From Avedoeria sp964651245 (GTDB taxonomy: Bacteria > Chloroflexota > Anaerolineae > Epilineales > Epilineaceae): a stretch of DNA of 64,000 nt. The stretch is from NCBI GenBank assembly GCA_964651245.1, contig CAZYVI010000012.1:62001-126000 (forward strand), in the 5' to 3' direction. A program made the position numbers and the translations under genes. Positions within the stretch are counted from its first letter, which is position 1. Every line of letters begins with the position of its first letter. This document shows positions 17,704-26,937 of the stretch, piece after piece. The notes beneath the pieces are model-generated. The model made no database searches. It was not told the origin of the DNA and worked only from the letters and a program-made list of their open reading frames with translations.

Positions 17704-20700
17704 ATGATCCGCCGCCCCGTGCCCACGATCCGCGCGCTCGCCCGCCGCGCCGCGGCCGTGCTCGCCGCCGCGCTGACCGTCGGCGGCGGCGCCGTGGCCG
17801 CGGCGCGGCCGCTGGGCGACGCGTCCGACGCGCGGACGACCGCGCCGCTGCACCGCACGCGCACCGTCGTGGCCCGCACCACCGCCGCCGGCACCGCCGC
17901 CGACGCCGCGATCGACCCCAACGTCGTCGCCTTCACCCAGGCGCAGACGACGTGGACGCCGGCGTCGCCGTCGGTGGCGGCCGGCGGCGGGTTCGTGCTG
18001 GCGGCGGCCAACGCCCACTTCGGCACCTGGACGGCGGCCGGCGAGCCGGCGCCGGGCGGCGGGGTGGTGTCGCTGGCCGAGTTCTTCGCCCCGATCGTCG
18101 ACACCGTGCCGCCCGAGTTCGCCCTCGACATCGCCCAGCCACAGGTGCTGCGCGACCCGGCGACCGGCCGCTGGGTGCTGGCGGCCGTGGCGTGGCCCAA
18201 GGACCCCGACCTCCACTGGCCGGTCGTGCTGCTCTCGGCCAGCGACACCCCCGATCCCACCGCATCGTGGTGCAGCCACTTCGTCGCCGTCGGCCGCGCC
18301 GTCGACGGCACCGACCGGGCCGTTCTCGACCGCGTCGAGCTGGCGCTGACGCGCCGCGGCCTGGTCGTGCTGTCCAACCTCACCGCGCTCGACGGCGACG
18401 GCGCGCGGCGGTTCGCCGCGGCGCGCCTCCACGTGGCGCCCACGGCGGAGCTGTTCGGCGCGTCGTGCGAGGCCGTCGACCTCGAGTGGCACGACCTGAT
18501 CCACGAGGGCTCCGACGAGAGCTTCGACCGGGCCGCGCTGGCCGCGGCGCAGCCGGTCGGCGACACGGTGTACGCGCTCGGCAGCGGCGCCGCCGGCGGA
18601 CTCGAGGTCCGGATCTGGGAGATCCCGGTCCAGGCGGACGGGTCGTTCGGCCTGATCTCGGACTGGAACGTGGCGGTGCCGCCGTACGACGTCCCGCCCA
18701 ACGCGGCACAGCCCGGCACGCCGGTCGAGATCTACACCGGCGGGGCCGAGATCCGCAGCGCCGCGGTGCGCGGCGACAGCCTCTGGGCGGTCCAGTCGCT
18801 CGACGACGGCGGACGCGCCGGCATCGGCTGGTACCGCTTCGACCTGGCCGATCTGGACGCCAGCGAGTGGGGGCGGTTCGGCATCGGCGAGGTCGACGAC
18901 GCCTTGTATCCGGCGATCGTCCCGGCCGCCGCGTGCGACAACGCCTACGTCGCCTACGGCGTGAGCGGGCCGTCGCGTGCGGCCGGCGTGGGTCTGACGG
19001 ACATCCGGGGTGACCAGGCCTACGACGTCGCGGTCGGCGAGGGCTGCGTCGGCGGCCGCGGCGACGGCGCGGCGGCGTGGGGGGCGCAGATCGGGCTGGC
19101 GGTCGACCCGGACAGCGGCAAGGTCTGGGGCCACGCCCCGTTCGCCACCGGCATCGCCGCCGACTGCGCCGCCAACGGCTGGGCGACGGCCCTGTTCGGC
19201 GTCGCGTGGGACGTTTGCGAGGGGGTCGCACCGCCGTCGGACGTGCGCAGCATCGGCTTCGCGCTGGCCTCGAAGCGCGTGATGCGCGGCGTCTACGGCC
19301 CGGGCGGCGCGATCCGGCGGCGCGCCGGGGCGATGGACGGCCCGGCGCTGACCGGAATCCAGGTCCAGAACATCGACGGCCAGCGGACGGCCCAGCCATC
19401 GCTGGACTTCGGCGAGCAGCGCCTGCCCTATGAAGCCCCGGGCCGGCCGCTGGCGGGTGGGACGGCCGCGATGCAACCGATCCGGCCCTTCGGGTCGCTC
19501 AACGCCTACGTCCCGTCGCTCGACCTGCCCGACGCCATGTTCCGGGTCACGATCTCGACGCCACCCGACAGCGGCGACCTGGGCGCCATCCTGCGCACCG
19601 ACTGGGACTCCGGCGGCGCCGTGGTGGTCTCCAACCTGCACTTCACGGCGCGCACCGTCGTGCCGATCGCGCACCGGGGATTCGGCGGCCACACCACGGT
19701 CCTCGCATTGAGCAACGCCGAGGACGCGCCCGTCGACGTGACGCTGCGCTTCTACCGCACCGGCTCGTCGGCCGAGGCGGCGGCCAAGACGTTCACGATG
19801 CAGCCGGCCGAGGCGCTGACGTTCGACTTGGCCGACGACGACCCGGCCTTCCAGCGCCTCGGCGACGGCTTCCGCGGCACGGCGGTCATCGACGCCGCGG
19901 GCGGGCGGGTCGGGGCCCAGGTCTACGACTACGTGACCTCGAGCGCGCTGGCCATCGGCGGCTTCGAGGGCATCCCGGCCGAGCAGGGCTCCAGCCGGCT
20001 GTTCGTACCGTTGTTCCGCAGCCGGCAGCACGGCCCTGGCGGCATCCGGCTCGACACCGCGATCGCCGTCGCCAACGCCGGTGCCGCGCCGGCGACGGTG
20101 ACCGTGACCTACCGCCCGACGTCGAACGCCAGCGCCTCCGAGGCCTGCCGCGCCGCCGGGCCGATCGTGCACGGACCCGTGGCGATCCCGCCCGGCTCGA
20201 ACGCCATCTTCGACCAGGGTCCGGGCGGTGGTCATGGCCTGCCCGACCACTGCTTCGGTTCGGCCGTCGTCGAGACGGCGGACCCGGACGGCGCCGTGGT
20301 GGCCACAGTGCTCGACGTCCAGAACGGGGGCGAGACGCTGAGCATGATCAACGCCGCGCCGGCCGAGTTCGCCGCGCGCAGCGTGGCGCTGCCGCTGTTT
20401 CGCAGCCGGCACCTGCGCGCTGCCTACACGACCGGCATCCAGGTCATGAACACGAGCGACCGCCCGGCCCGCGTCTACATCGCCTTCGCGCGCACCCACG
20501 ACAACGAGTCGTTCCCGATCCCGAACTGCGGCGGCGCGTGCGAAGCCGTGATCGCGCCGTTCGAGGCGCACACCTGGTGGCCGCCGGCGGTGGCGGCGAT
20601 CCCGGACGGCAGCTATGGCGCGGCCGTGGTCTCGAGCCTCGAGCCGATCGTCGTCCTGGTCAACGACTACCCGCTCCAGGGCGCCAGCGACATGGCCACC

Positions 20701-20733
20701 TACGCCGGCATCCCACTCGTCGCCGCGCCGTAG
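17704..20733 (+). CDS. large secreted protein with C-terminal repeats, unknown role
   Basis: A 1009-residue protein. The ATG at 17704 has an AAGGAG ribosome site about ten bases upstream. Residues 1-35 are an Arg-rich then Ala-rich signal peptide. The first half (about 60-560) resembles a propeller-type domain with several Cys. The second half contains repeated modules, with LFVPLFRSRQHGPGG and VALPLFRSRHLRAAY beginning two of them, each followed by a beta-rich 'VANAG/VMNTSD' segment. I do not know a named family; such 'LPLFRSR' modules are common in Chloroflexota secreted proteins as far as I can judge. Extracellular, possibly surface-attached. Confidence 0.75.
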   Translation: MIRRPVPTIRALARRAAAVLAAALTVGGGAVAAARPLGDASDARTTAPLHRTRTVVARTTAAGTAADAAIDPNVVAFTQAQTTWTPASPSVAAGGGFVLAAANAHFGTWTAAGEPAPGGGVVSLAEFFAPIVDTVPPEFALDIAQPQVLRDPATGRWVLAAVAWPKDPDLHWPVVLLSASDTPDPTASWCSHFVAVGRAVDGTDRAVLDRVELALTRRGLVVLSNLTALDGDGARRFAAARLHVAPTAELFGASCEAVDLEWHDLIHEGSDESFDRAALAAAQPVGDTVYALGSGAAGGLEVRIWEIPVQADGSFGLISDWNVAVPPYDVPPNAAQPGTPVEIYTGGAEIRSAAVRGDSLWAVQSLDDGGRAGIGWYRFDLADLDASEWGRFGIGEVDDALYPAIVPAAACDNAYVAYGVSGPSRAAGVGLTDIRGDQAYDVAVGEGCVGGRGDGAAAWGAQIGLAVDPDSGKVWGHAPFATGIAADCAANGWATALFGVAWDVCEGVAPPSDVRSIGFALASKRVMRGVYGPGGAIRRRAGAMDGPALTGIQVQNIDGQRTAQPSLDFGEQRLPYEAPGRPLAGGTAAMQPIRPFGSLNAYVPSLDLPDAMFRVTISTPPDSGDLGAILRTDWDSGGAVVVSNLHFTARTVVPIAHRGFGGHTTVLALSNAEDAPVDVTLRFYRTGSSAEAAAKTFTMQPAEALTFDLADDDPAFQRLGDGFRGTAVIDAAGGRVGAQVYDYVTSSALAIGGFEGIPAEQGSSRLFVPLFRSRQHGPGGIRLDTAIAVANAGAAPATVTVTYRPTSNASASEACRAAGPIVHGPVAIPPGSNAIFDQGPGGGHGLPDHCFGSAVVETADPDGAVVATVLDVQNGGETLSMINAAPAEFAARSVALPLFRSRHLRAAYTTGIQVMNTSDRPARVYIAFARTHDNESFPIPNCGGACEAVIAPFEAHTWWPPAVAAIPDGSYGAAVVSSLEPIVVLVNDYPLQGASDMATYAGIPLVAAP

Positions 20734-20840
20734 CCGCCGGCGCCGCCGGACGGGCCCGCGCCGCGGCGGTTGGCCGCGCAGCGCGGGCTTGAGGCATCAT
20801 CCGCCCCCTGCCCGTCGCAACCGGACCACGGAGGCGGACG

Positions 20841-21815
20841 ATGACCCCTGCCGAAGCGCCGACCGACCTGCTGTACGGCCGGCTGCTGCTGTGCTCCGGC
20901 ACCGCCAACCAGCCGCTGGCCGAGGAGATCGCCACCTACCTGGGAACGGCGCTCCATCCGGTGGAGATCCGGCAGTTCGCCAACTCGAACACCTTCGTCC
21001 GGCTCGGCCAGTCGGTGCGCGGCTGCGACGTCTTCTGGGTCCAGCCGACGAGCGGCCCGGTCAACGACAACCTGATGGAGCTGCTGATCGCCATCGACTG
21101 CCTGCGCCGCGATTCGGCTGGGCGGATCACCGCCGTCGTGCCGTACTACGGCTACGGCCGCTCCGACAAGAAGGACCAGCCCCGGGTGCCGATCACGGCG
21201 CGCCTGGTGGCCGACATGCTCACCACCGCCGGCGCCGACCGCGTCCTGACGATGGACCTCCACGCCGGCCAGATCCAGGGCTTCTTTCACATCCCGGTCG
21301 ACGACATCACCGCCCGCCACCACCTGGCCGACTGGGTCAAGGCCGCCGGCATCGACAACGGCGTCGTCCTGTCGCCCGACCTGGGGCACGCCAAGGACGC
21401 CCGCTACTTCGCCGACGAGGTCGACATGCCGCTGGCGCTCGTCGAGAAGCGGCGCAGCAAGGACGGCCGCAACACCGAAGCGCTCAACCTCATCGGCGAG
21501 GTGGACGGCTGCGACGTCCTGATCGTCGACGAGGAGATCGACACCGCCGGTACGATCGTCCACGCGGCCGAGTTCGCCATCCAGCGCGGCGCCCGGCGCG
21601 TCTTCGCCCTGGCCACCCACGCCATCTTCTCGCCGCCGGCCGTCGAGCGGCTGCGGACGGCGCCGTTCGAGCGCATCGTCGTCACGAACAGCTGCCACCT
21701 GCCCGACGCCAAGCGGCTGCCGAACATCGAGGTCCTGTCGGTCGGGCCGCTGCTGGGCGAGGTGATCCGGCGCATCCACACCGGGCAGTCCGTCGGGGCG
21801 ATGTTCAACGAATGA
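20841..21815 (+). CDS. prs: ribose-phosphate pyrophosphokinase (PRPP synthetase)
   Basis: A 324-residue enzyme making PRPP from ribose-5-phosphate and ATP for nucleotide, His and Trp synthesis. Visible family motifs are FANSNTFVRLGQSVRGCDVF, the flexible-loop region PYYGYGRSDKKDQPR and MDLHAGQIQGFF with the metal-binding histidine H141. The PRPP-binding loop is IVDEEIDTAGT, where most enzymes have DDMIDTGGT; the substitutions are conservative in charge. A GGAGG ribosome site precedes the ATG. Seven bases downstream starts a small membrane protein. Confidence 0.93.
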   Translation: MTPAEAPTDLLYGRLLLCSGTANQPLAEEIATYLGTALHPVEIRQFANSNTFVRLGQSVRGCDVFWVQPTSGPVNDNLMELLIAIDCLRRDSAGRITAVVPYYGYGRSDKKDQPRVPITARLVADMLTTAGADRVLTMDLHAGQIQGFFHIPVDDITARHHLADWVKAAGIDNGVVLSPDLGHAKDARYFADEVDMPLALVEKRRSKDGRNTEALNLIGEVDGCDVLIVDEEIDTAGTIVHAAEFAIQRGARRVFALATHAIFSPPAVERLRTAPFERIVVTNSCHLPDAKRLPNIEVLSVGPLLGEVIRRIHTGQSVGAMFNE

Positions 21816-21822
21816 CGCGGCG

Positions 21823-22215
21823 ATGCCGGAGCTGATCACCGCCGTCGAGGCGTACGCCACCTGGCTCTACCTGCTGCTCGGCGCCCTGGCGGTGCGTGAA
21901 CTCGTCGTCGCCCGGCGGGCGTGGGGCGGGCGGCGGGCGGCGGCGTTCGGCGTCGAGCGCGAAGCGTACGTGGGCCGCTACGTCCGCAGCCTGATCACGC
22001 TGCTGCTGCTCACGACGATCGCGTTCGGCGTCTACACCGTGGCCCGCGTCGTGGCCCCGACGCTGACGCCCGCCCAGCGCCGCGAGGCCGAGCACGACGC
22101 CCCGTTCGTGGCCCCCACCGTCCTTGCGCCGGTGGCCACCCGGACGCCGACGCGCCCGCGCGCCACCGCCACGCCGCGGCCGGCGCGCATCGTCACGGCC
22201 ACGCCGCGGCCGTGA
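21823..22215 (+). CDS. small membrane protein with Thr/Pro-rich tail
   Basis: A 130-residue protein with two hydrophobic helices (about residues 12-30 and 55-78) joined by a basic loop. The C-terminus is a Thr/Pro/Arg tail of TATPRP units. No family is recognised. It starts seven bases after prs, probably on the same transcript, and its stop is ten bases from the convergent gene's stop. Confidence 0.65.
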   Translation: MPELITAVEAYATWLYLLLGALAVRELVVARRAWGGRRAAAFGVEREAYVGRYVRSLITLLLLTTIAFGVYTVARVVAPTLTPAQRREAEHDAPFVAPTVLAPVATRTPTRPRATATPRPARIVTATPRP

Positions 22216-22224
22216 GCGAACCTG

Positions 22225-23712
22225 CTACGGCGTGGCCGGCGGGCGGGGCTTGACGGCGTAGGGCAGGTAGATCGTGCCCTCGACCCGATCGAGCGTCGGG
22301 AACGGCGTGGCGGTGTCCGACGGGTTGGGCGTCGGCGTCGGCTCCTCGCGCGTGCCGGTCGGCGTCGGGCGCCGGGTCGAGGTGGCGGATGGCGTGCCGC
22401 GGGTGGCGGTGGCCGTCGGCGTAGTGGCCGAGGGCGCCGCGGTTGCGGTGGCCGGTGCGGCCGACGGGAAGCGGCCGTAGTAGACGTCGTGACCACCCGC
22501 GTCGTCGTCCTTGACCCAGACGGCGTGGACGGTGCGGCCGTAGGTGGCGATGATCGGCGAGGCGACCCGGCCGCCCTCGATCGCGATCGGCTGGGCGGCG
22601 CCGTCGGCGGGCTTGAAGTGGATCGACGCATCCGGCGGCTGCGGCTGCTCGCGCCAGGCGACCATCGCCCCCACCTGAGGCGCGCCGAAAACGACGCTCG
22701 GCTCGACCGAGCGGTCGTTGGCGGTGCCGCTGAGGTTGATGCCGCGCCGGCCGGGGGCGTTGCAGTCGAGGTAGATGTCGGGCTGGCCCGAGCCGCCGTC
22801 GACCTGCTCCTGCCAGGCGGTGCAGACGCCGCCGCCGGTGCCGACGGCCAGGTCCGGCGCCCGGCCGTGCGCGCCGTCGTTGAGCTGCGTCGTCTCGGCC
22901 CAGTCCGAGCCCTGGAGCTTCATGCTGCGGTAGATCAGGTCCTCGGACCGCTCCGGCAGCTCCTTGCTGAACGCCGACCAGACCGGGTCGCCGGCCTCAC
23001 TGCCGGCGGCGATGCGCGGCGACTGGGCGCGCTCGGTCTCGACGATGTCCGACATCGCCAGGACGGCGCCGTAGGACTGCGGGTCGTCGCGCACCAGCGC
23101 CCAGTACGGGCGGCCGCCGCCCGCCTCGTCGATCCAGGTCAGCCAGACGCGGCCCAGCGCGTCGATCGTGACGTCGGGCTGCTTGCAGTGGGCGGTGATC
23201 GCGTCGGGCTCGGGGATGCCCGGCTGCCAGAGCACGACCGGGTCGCGCCAACGGCGGCCGGCGTCGTCCCAGGTCGAGAACTGGATCACGGTCGGGTCGG
23301 CGGCATCGTAGGGGGTGCGCACGAACGTGACGACCACCGAGGTGCCGCGGGCGGCGACGGCCGGGTCCTGGCCGATCGGGTAGATCCAATCGGCCGCCGT
23401 CCAATCGCCCTGCCAGGCGCCGGTCGCCAGCGAGAAGCGGCGCGAGCGCTGCTTGACGCCGCTGAGCTCGTCGAAGTCGGGGTTCGCCTCCTCCCAGACC
23501 ACGTGGACCGTGCCGATGCCCGACGCGGTGTCGGTGGCGATGGCCACCCCGGGGTGGATCGACGCCACGCCCGGGGTGTCCGAGAGGTTCAGCGTGTCCT
23601 CGAGCGTCACCTGCGGCCGCGCGCCGCCGACGGCCGGGAGCAGCGCCGCCGCCACCAGCACGGCCAGAGCGCGCCGCACGCGGGGCGCCGCGAACGCGAC
23701 GGCGCCGTTCAT
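22225..23712 (-). CDS. secreted propeller-type (BNR/sialidase-like) protein
   Basis: A 495-residue protein whose ATG at 23712 overlaps the upstream gene's stop as ATGA. A signal peptide covers about residues 8-32. The body has repeated beta-strand segments with 'VHVVWEE', 'VWLTWIDEAGG' and 'VHAVWVKDD', spaced like blades of a BNR/sialidase-type propeller. Residues 415-470 are a Thr/Pro linker and the tail contains GTIYLPYAVK, the YLP motif shared with other exported proteins here. Enzyme activity is not evident. It is the last gene of the sigma-factor cluster. Confidence 0.75.
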   Translation of the reverse strand: MNGAVAFAAPRVRRALAVLVAAALLPAVGGARPQVTLEDTLNLSDTPGVASIHPGVAIATDTASGIGTVHVVWEEANPDFDELSGVKQRSRRFSLATGAWQGDWTAADWIYPIGQDPAVAARGTSVVVTFVRTPYDAADPTVIQFSTWDDAGRRWRDPVVLWQPGIPEPDAITAHCKQPDVTIDALGRVWLTWIDEAGGGRPYWALVRDDPQSYGAVLAMSDIVETERAQSPRIAAGSEAGDPVWSAFSKELPERSEDLIYRSMKLQGSDWAETTQLNDGAHGRAPDLAVGTGGGVCTAWQEQVDGGSGQPDIYLDCNAPGRRGINLSGTANDRSVEPSVVFGAPQVGAMVAWREQPQPPDASIHFKPADGAAQPIAIEGGRVASPIIATYGRTVHAVWVKDDDAGGHDVYYGRFPSAAPATATAAPSATTPTATATRGTPSATSTRRPTPTGTREEPTPTPNPSDTATPFPTLDRVEGTIYLPYAVKPRPPATP

Positions 23713-26700
23713 CGGCCGCCCCAATCGGTGCGCAGCTTCACCGCCACCCAGCCGCCGTCGTCGCCCTCGCGCAGCACCGCCGTGACGCCGTGGCCGGCGA
23801 TCGCCGGCGCCAAGCGCGTGTCGACGACGGCGAGCGAGCGGACGACGAACGGCACGACGCCCTCGCCGGGGACGTCGACCTTCCACTCGCCGACCTGGCC
23901 GGCCGGCGGCAGCGAGACCAGCGTGCCGCGCACCTCGCGGACGATGGCCGCCGGCAGATACCACACCGAGTCGGCCTGCAGGTCCGGCGCGCCGTCGTTG
24001 CCCGAGCCGCCCGCGAGCGCGCCCTCGACGCGCAGCGGCGTGCCGTGGGCCGGCAGCGGCGGGTTGGGCAGCGGGTTGTTGTCGGCGTCGAAGAACCGTG
24101 TCTGCGCCGTGACGTGGACGCGGGTGTTGGCCACGACCCAGACCTGATCGTCGCCCTGGCCGGTCGTGCGCACGACGAGCCCCTCGACGACCCGGCGGCT
24201 CAGCAGCTCGCGCACGGCCGCGCCCACGACGTCGATCGTTTCGGCCACGATGGTGCCGCCGCTGGGCGCGCCGACGACGAAGACCGTGGCGCCCAGCGCC
24301 GGCTCGCCGTTGACGGTCGTGTGGTCGGCCAGGCTGACGAGGCGCCCCTGGACGACGAACCACTCCGGCAGACCGGGCCGCATCGCCGACGGCGGGCCGA
24401 GCTTGTCGATCGGGCCGGCCACCTTGACCTGCACGCCACGGCGCTGGAACACGATCCGCTCGGCGTACAGCGAGCCGTCGGCGCGGCTGACGGCGGTGAC
24501 GTTCACCGCGTCGCCGAGGCGCGGTGTGACCGACGCCGGCTCGATGACGGTGTTGGCGTCGACGTCGACCCGCGCCTCGCGGTTCGCGGCGTCGTTGTCC
24601 CAGCGCCGGATCAGCCAGCAGCAGCTCTGCAGCGGATCGGGCAGCCCGGCGACGATGCCGCTGAGAAGCGTGCTGGGCGGCGGCTCGGCGCCGGCGGGAA
24701 CGTTCCAGACGGCGCACCCGTCCTGGAACAACGCCCGGACGGTGAGGACGTCCTCGGCGGGGCCGCTGGGCCGGAACGTCGGCAGGAACTGCAGCCGCAG
24801 CGTGACCGTCTCGCCGGCGGCCAGCACGTACGGCTCGGTCAGTCGGGCGAGGTAGGGCGGCCGCCGCAGCGGCTGGTTGGCCCAGAGCAGCTGCGCCTCG
24901 CCGCCGGCGCGCTCGGCCTCGATGGCGCTCAGCGGCTGGAGCGGATCGAACTGGGCAACGTTGATGTCGAGGCCGGTCAGCGCCGCCGGCGCCTGGCCCC
25001 GGTTCACGAGATCGAACACGAACGTGGCCCGATCGGCGCCGTAGCGCGGGCCGACGAGGCTCGACTCGCACGGCGCGACGATTCCGCGCCCGGCGTCCGG
25101 CTGGCGGGTGACGAGCACCGTCTGGCACAGCGCATCGGCGCGGTTGGCGAACCGCAGCGCGAACGCATAGCCGTCCGGCAGCGGGGCGTCGACGAAGTCG
25201 ACCGACAACGTCGCCCGGCCGCCCTGGGTCAGCGGTGCGCCGACGCCGCTGGGCACGGTGAACGTCACGCCCTCCGAGGCGTGGGCCAGCGCCGCGCCGC
25301 CCAGCAGGTCCTGGCCGGCCCAGCGGATGGCGCGCACCGCGCCGTTGTCGGCCGGCCAGCTGAGGTGGAGCGACGCCAGCCGGACGTCGTCGCCGTTGTT
25401 CAACACGTCGACCTGCATGGCGTGGCTGGTGGGCTCGACGACCGAGACGAGCTCGCCGGCCGAGAGGTCGCACTCGCCGACCGAGGCGCGGTTCGTGAAG
25501 GCGGTTTCGCAGCCGCCGTCGAGCCCGACGACGAGCGTGTAGGCGCCGGCGGCCAGCTGCGGGCCGCTGCCCGCCGCCGCGGGCGGCCGGAAGCGGAACG
25601 CCACCTCGACGCTGCCGCCGGCGGGCAGCCCGATGGCCTCGGCGAGCGGCACCGACACCGGGGACTGCTCCTTCTCGCCGCGGAACACCGTCTGCCCGTC
25701 GACGGTCACGCCGACGAGCGGGCCGTTGGCCACGGTGGGCCAGAAGAGCGTCAGGTCGCGCACGATGCGGCCGATGTCGCGCGGGTTCGTCAGCTTGAAG
25801 CGCGCCACGTCGCCGTCGATGACGACATCGCCGCTGCCGACGCCGCAATCCCAGGCCGCCAGGCCGGTCGTGGCCGAGAGCGCGCAACCGCGGCGCGTCA
25901 TCGCTTGCAGGCTGTAGCCGTCGGCGGCGGCCGGGCGCTCGAAGACGAGCCCGACGGCCAGCAGCTTGCCCGGCGGCACGGCGATGCCGTCGGCGCGCAT
26001 GCGCGCCAGCGGCAGGGTGGCCGGCGACGCGCCGAAGCCCTCCTTGAGATCGACCACGACCTGTCCGTCGAGCGTGACCGCAACCAGGCGCCCGTTCGAA
26101 GCCACCGGCCAGGCGACCTCGAGCGCGGTGATCGCGTCGTCCTTCTGGCCGGTGTTCTCGACCGTGACCTCGACGCGGTTGCGGGCGCTGGACGGCACGT
26201 GGGGTCGATCGGTGATGCGCACCGGGCAGGCCGGCCGCTCGAGCGGCGCCCGCAGCACGGCGCGGCAGCCGCCCCGCAGATGGAGCACGGCGGCTTGCAG
26301 CAGCCACGGCGCGTCGGGGTTGGGCCAGTCGAAACGGAAGCCGAGCTGGGCCGTCTCGCCCGGCGCGAGGCGCCAGCCCGCGTCCAGCGTGGCGAAGAAC
26401 GGGCTGCTGGCCTTGCCGTCGAACAGGACGCGCTCGTCCTCGCCGGGCCCGACGCGGGCGACGATGGCGCGCAGCGTGGCGTCTCCCGCCCAGCCGAGCT
26501 CGACGGCGTCGAGCGTCGAGGTGATCGGCCCGACGTTCGTGACGGCGCCCCAGATCGTGTCGACGCCGGCCGGGGCGGCGGCCAGGTGTCCGACGACGCG
26601 GCACGCCGGCGCGGGCAGCTGCCCTGCGCCCGGCGGGTCGGGCGCCTGGAGCGGCACGATGCCGGCCAGCGAGATCGGGACCGCCGCGCCGTCGACGGGC

Positions 26701-26813
26701 GGCGGAGCAGCGGGCAGCGATACCGTCCGGCGCAGGCCGCCGACAGCCAGAACGGCCGCGACCACAAGGCCGAGGCCGAGGACGGCTTGCCCGGATCTCA
26801 GGCGTCGATCCAT
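23709..26813 (-). CDS. large exported protein with DUF5666-like domains
   Basis: The ATG at 26813 gives 1034 residues beginning with a signal/anchor helix (about residues 8-26). Several beta-rich repeats with 'NRGQAPAALTGLDI' and 'NTGQKDDAITALEVAWP' segments look like Ig-like domains that recur about every 120 residues. The C-terminal third has OB-like modules (for example VVEGLVVRTTGQGDDQVWVV) of the DUF5666 type. Cysteines occur in the Ig-like part, one or two per repeat. It is co-directional with the DUF5667 protein upstream (124-base gap) and coupled to the propeller gene downstream. A cell-envelope role is inferred from export and context only. Confidence 0.75.
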   Translation of the reverse strand: MDRRLRSGQAVLGLGLVVAAVLAVGGLRRTVSLPAAPPPVDGAAVPISLAGIVPLQAPDPPGAGQLPAPACRVVGHLAAAPAGVDTIWGAVTNVGPITSTLDAVELGWAGDATLRAIVARVGPGEDERVLFDGKASSPFFATLDAGWRLAPGETAQLGFRFDWPNPDAPWLLQAAVLHLRGGCRAVLRAPLERPACPVRITDRPHVPSSARNRVEVTVENTGQKDDAITALEVAWPVASNGRLVAVTLDGQVVVDLKEGFGASPATLPLARMRADGIAVPPGKLLAVGLVFERPAAADGYSLQAMTRRGCALSATTGLAAWDCGVGSGDVVIDGDVARFKLTNPRDIGRIVRDLTLFWPTVANGPLVGVTVDGQTVFRGEKEQSPVSVPLAEAIGLPAGGSVEVAFRFRPPAAAGSGPQLAAGAYTLVVGLDGGCETAFTNRASVGECDLSAGELVSVVEPTSHAMQVDVLNNGDDVRLASLHLSWPADNGAVRAIRWAGQDLLGGAALAHASEGVTFTVPSGVGAPLTQGGRATLSVDFVDAPLPDGYAFALRFANRADALCQTVLVTRQPDAGRGIVAPCESSLVGPRYGADRATFVFDLVNRGQAPAALTGLDINVAQFDPLQPLSAIEAERAGGEAQLLWANQPLRRPPYLARLTEPYVLAAGETVTLRLQFLPTFRPSGPAEDVLTVRALFQDGCAVWNVPAGAEPPPSTLLSGIVAGLPDPLQSCCWLIRRWDNDAANREARVDVDANTVIEPASVTPRLGDAVNVTAVSRADGSLYAERIVFQRRGVQVKVAGPIDKLGPPSAMRPGLPEWFVVQGRLVSLADHTTVNGEPALGATVFVVGAPSGGTIVAETIDVVGAAVRELLSRRVVEGLVVRTTGQGDDQVWVVANTRVHVTAQTRFFDADNNPLPNPPLPAHGTPLRVEGALAGGSGNDGAPDLQADSVWYLPAAIVREVRGTLVSLPPAGQVGEWKVDVPGEGVVPFVVRSLAVVDTRLAPAIAGHGVTAVLREGDDGGWVAVKLRTDWGGR

Positions 26814-26937
26814 CACACTCACTTCAGGGCGCCCTGCGGCGATCGGGTGTCCGCGGCGACCCGGCGGTCGCATGCGGGCCCCGCCCGCGCGGGCATTATA
26901 GGTTCCGGCCAGGCCCCGGCCAACGGGCCGGCGCCGA

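Noticed and set aside
14968..20571. Very long minus-strand open frame across several genes
   Set aside because: Only the stretch 15573-17525 on that strand encodes the S9 peptidase, and in another frame; the long frame shows no domain.
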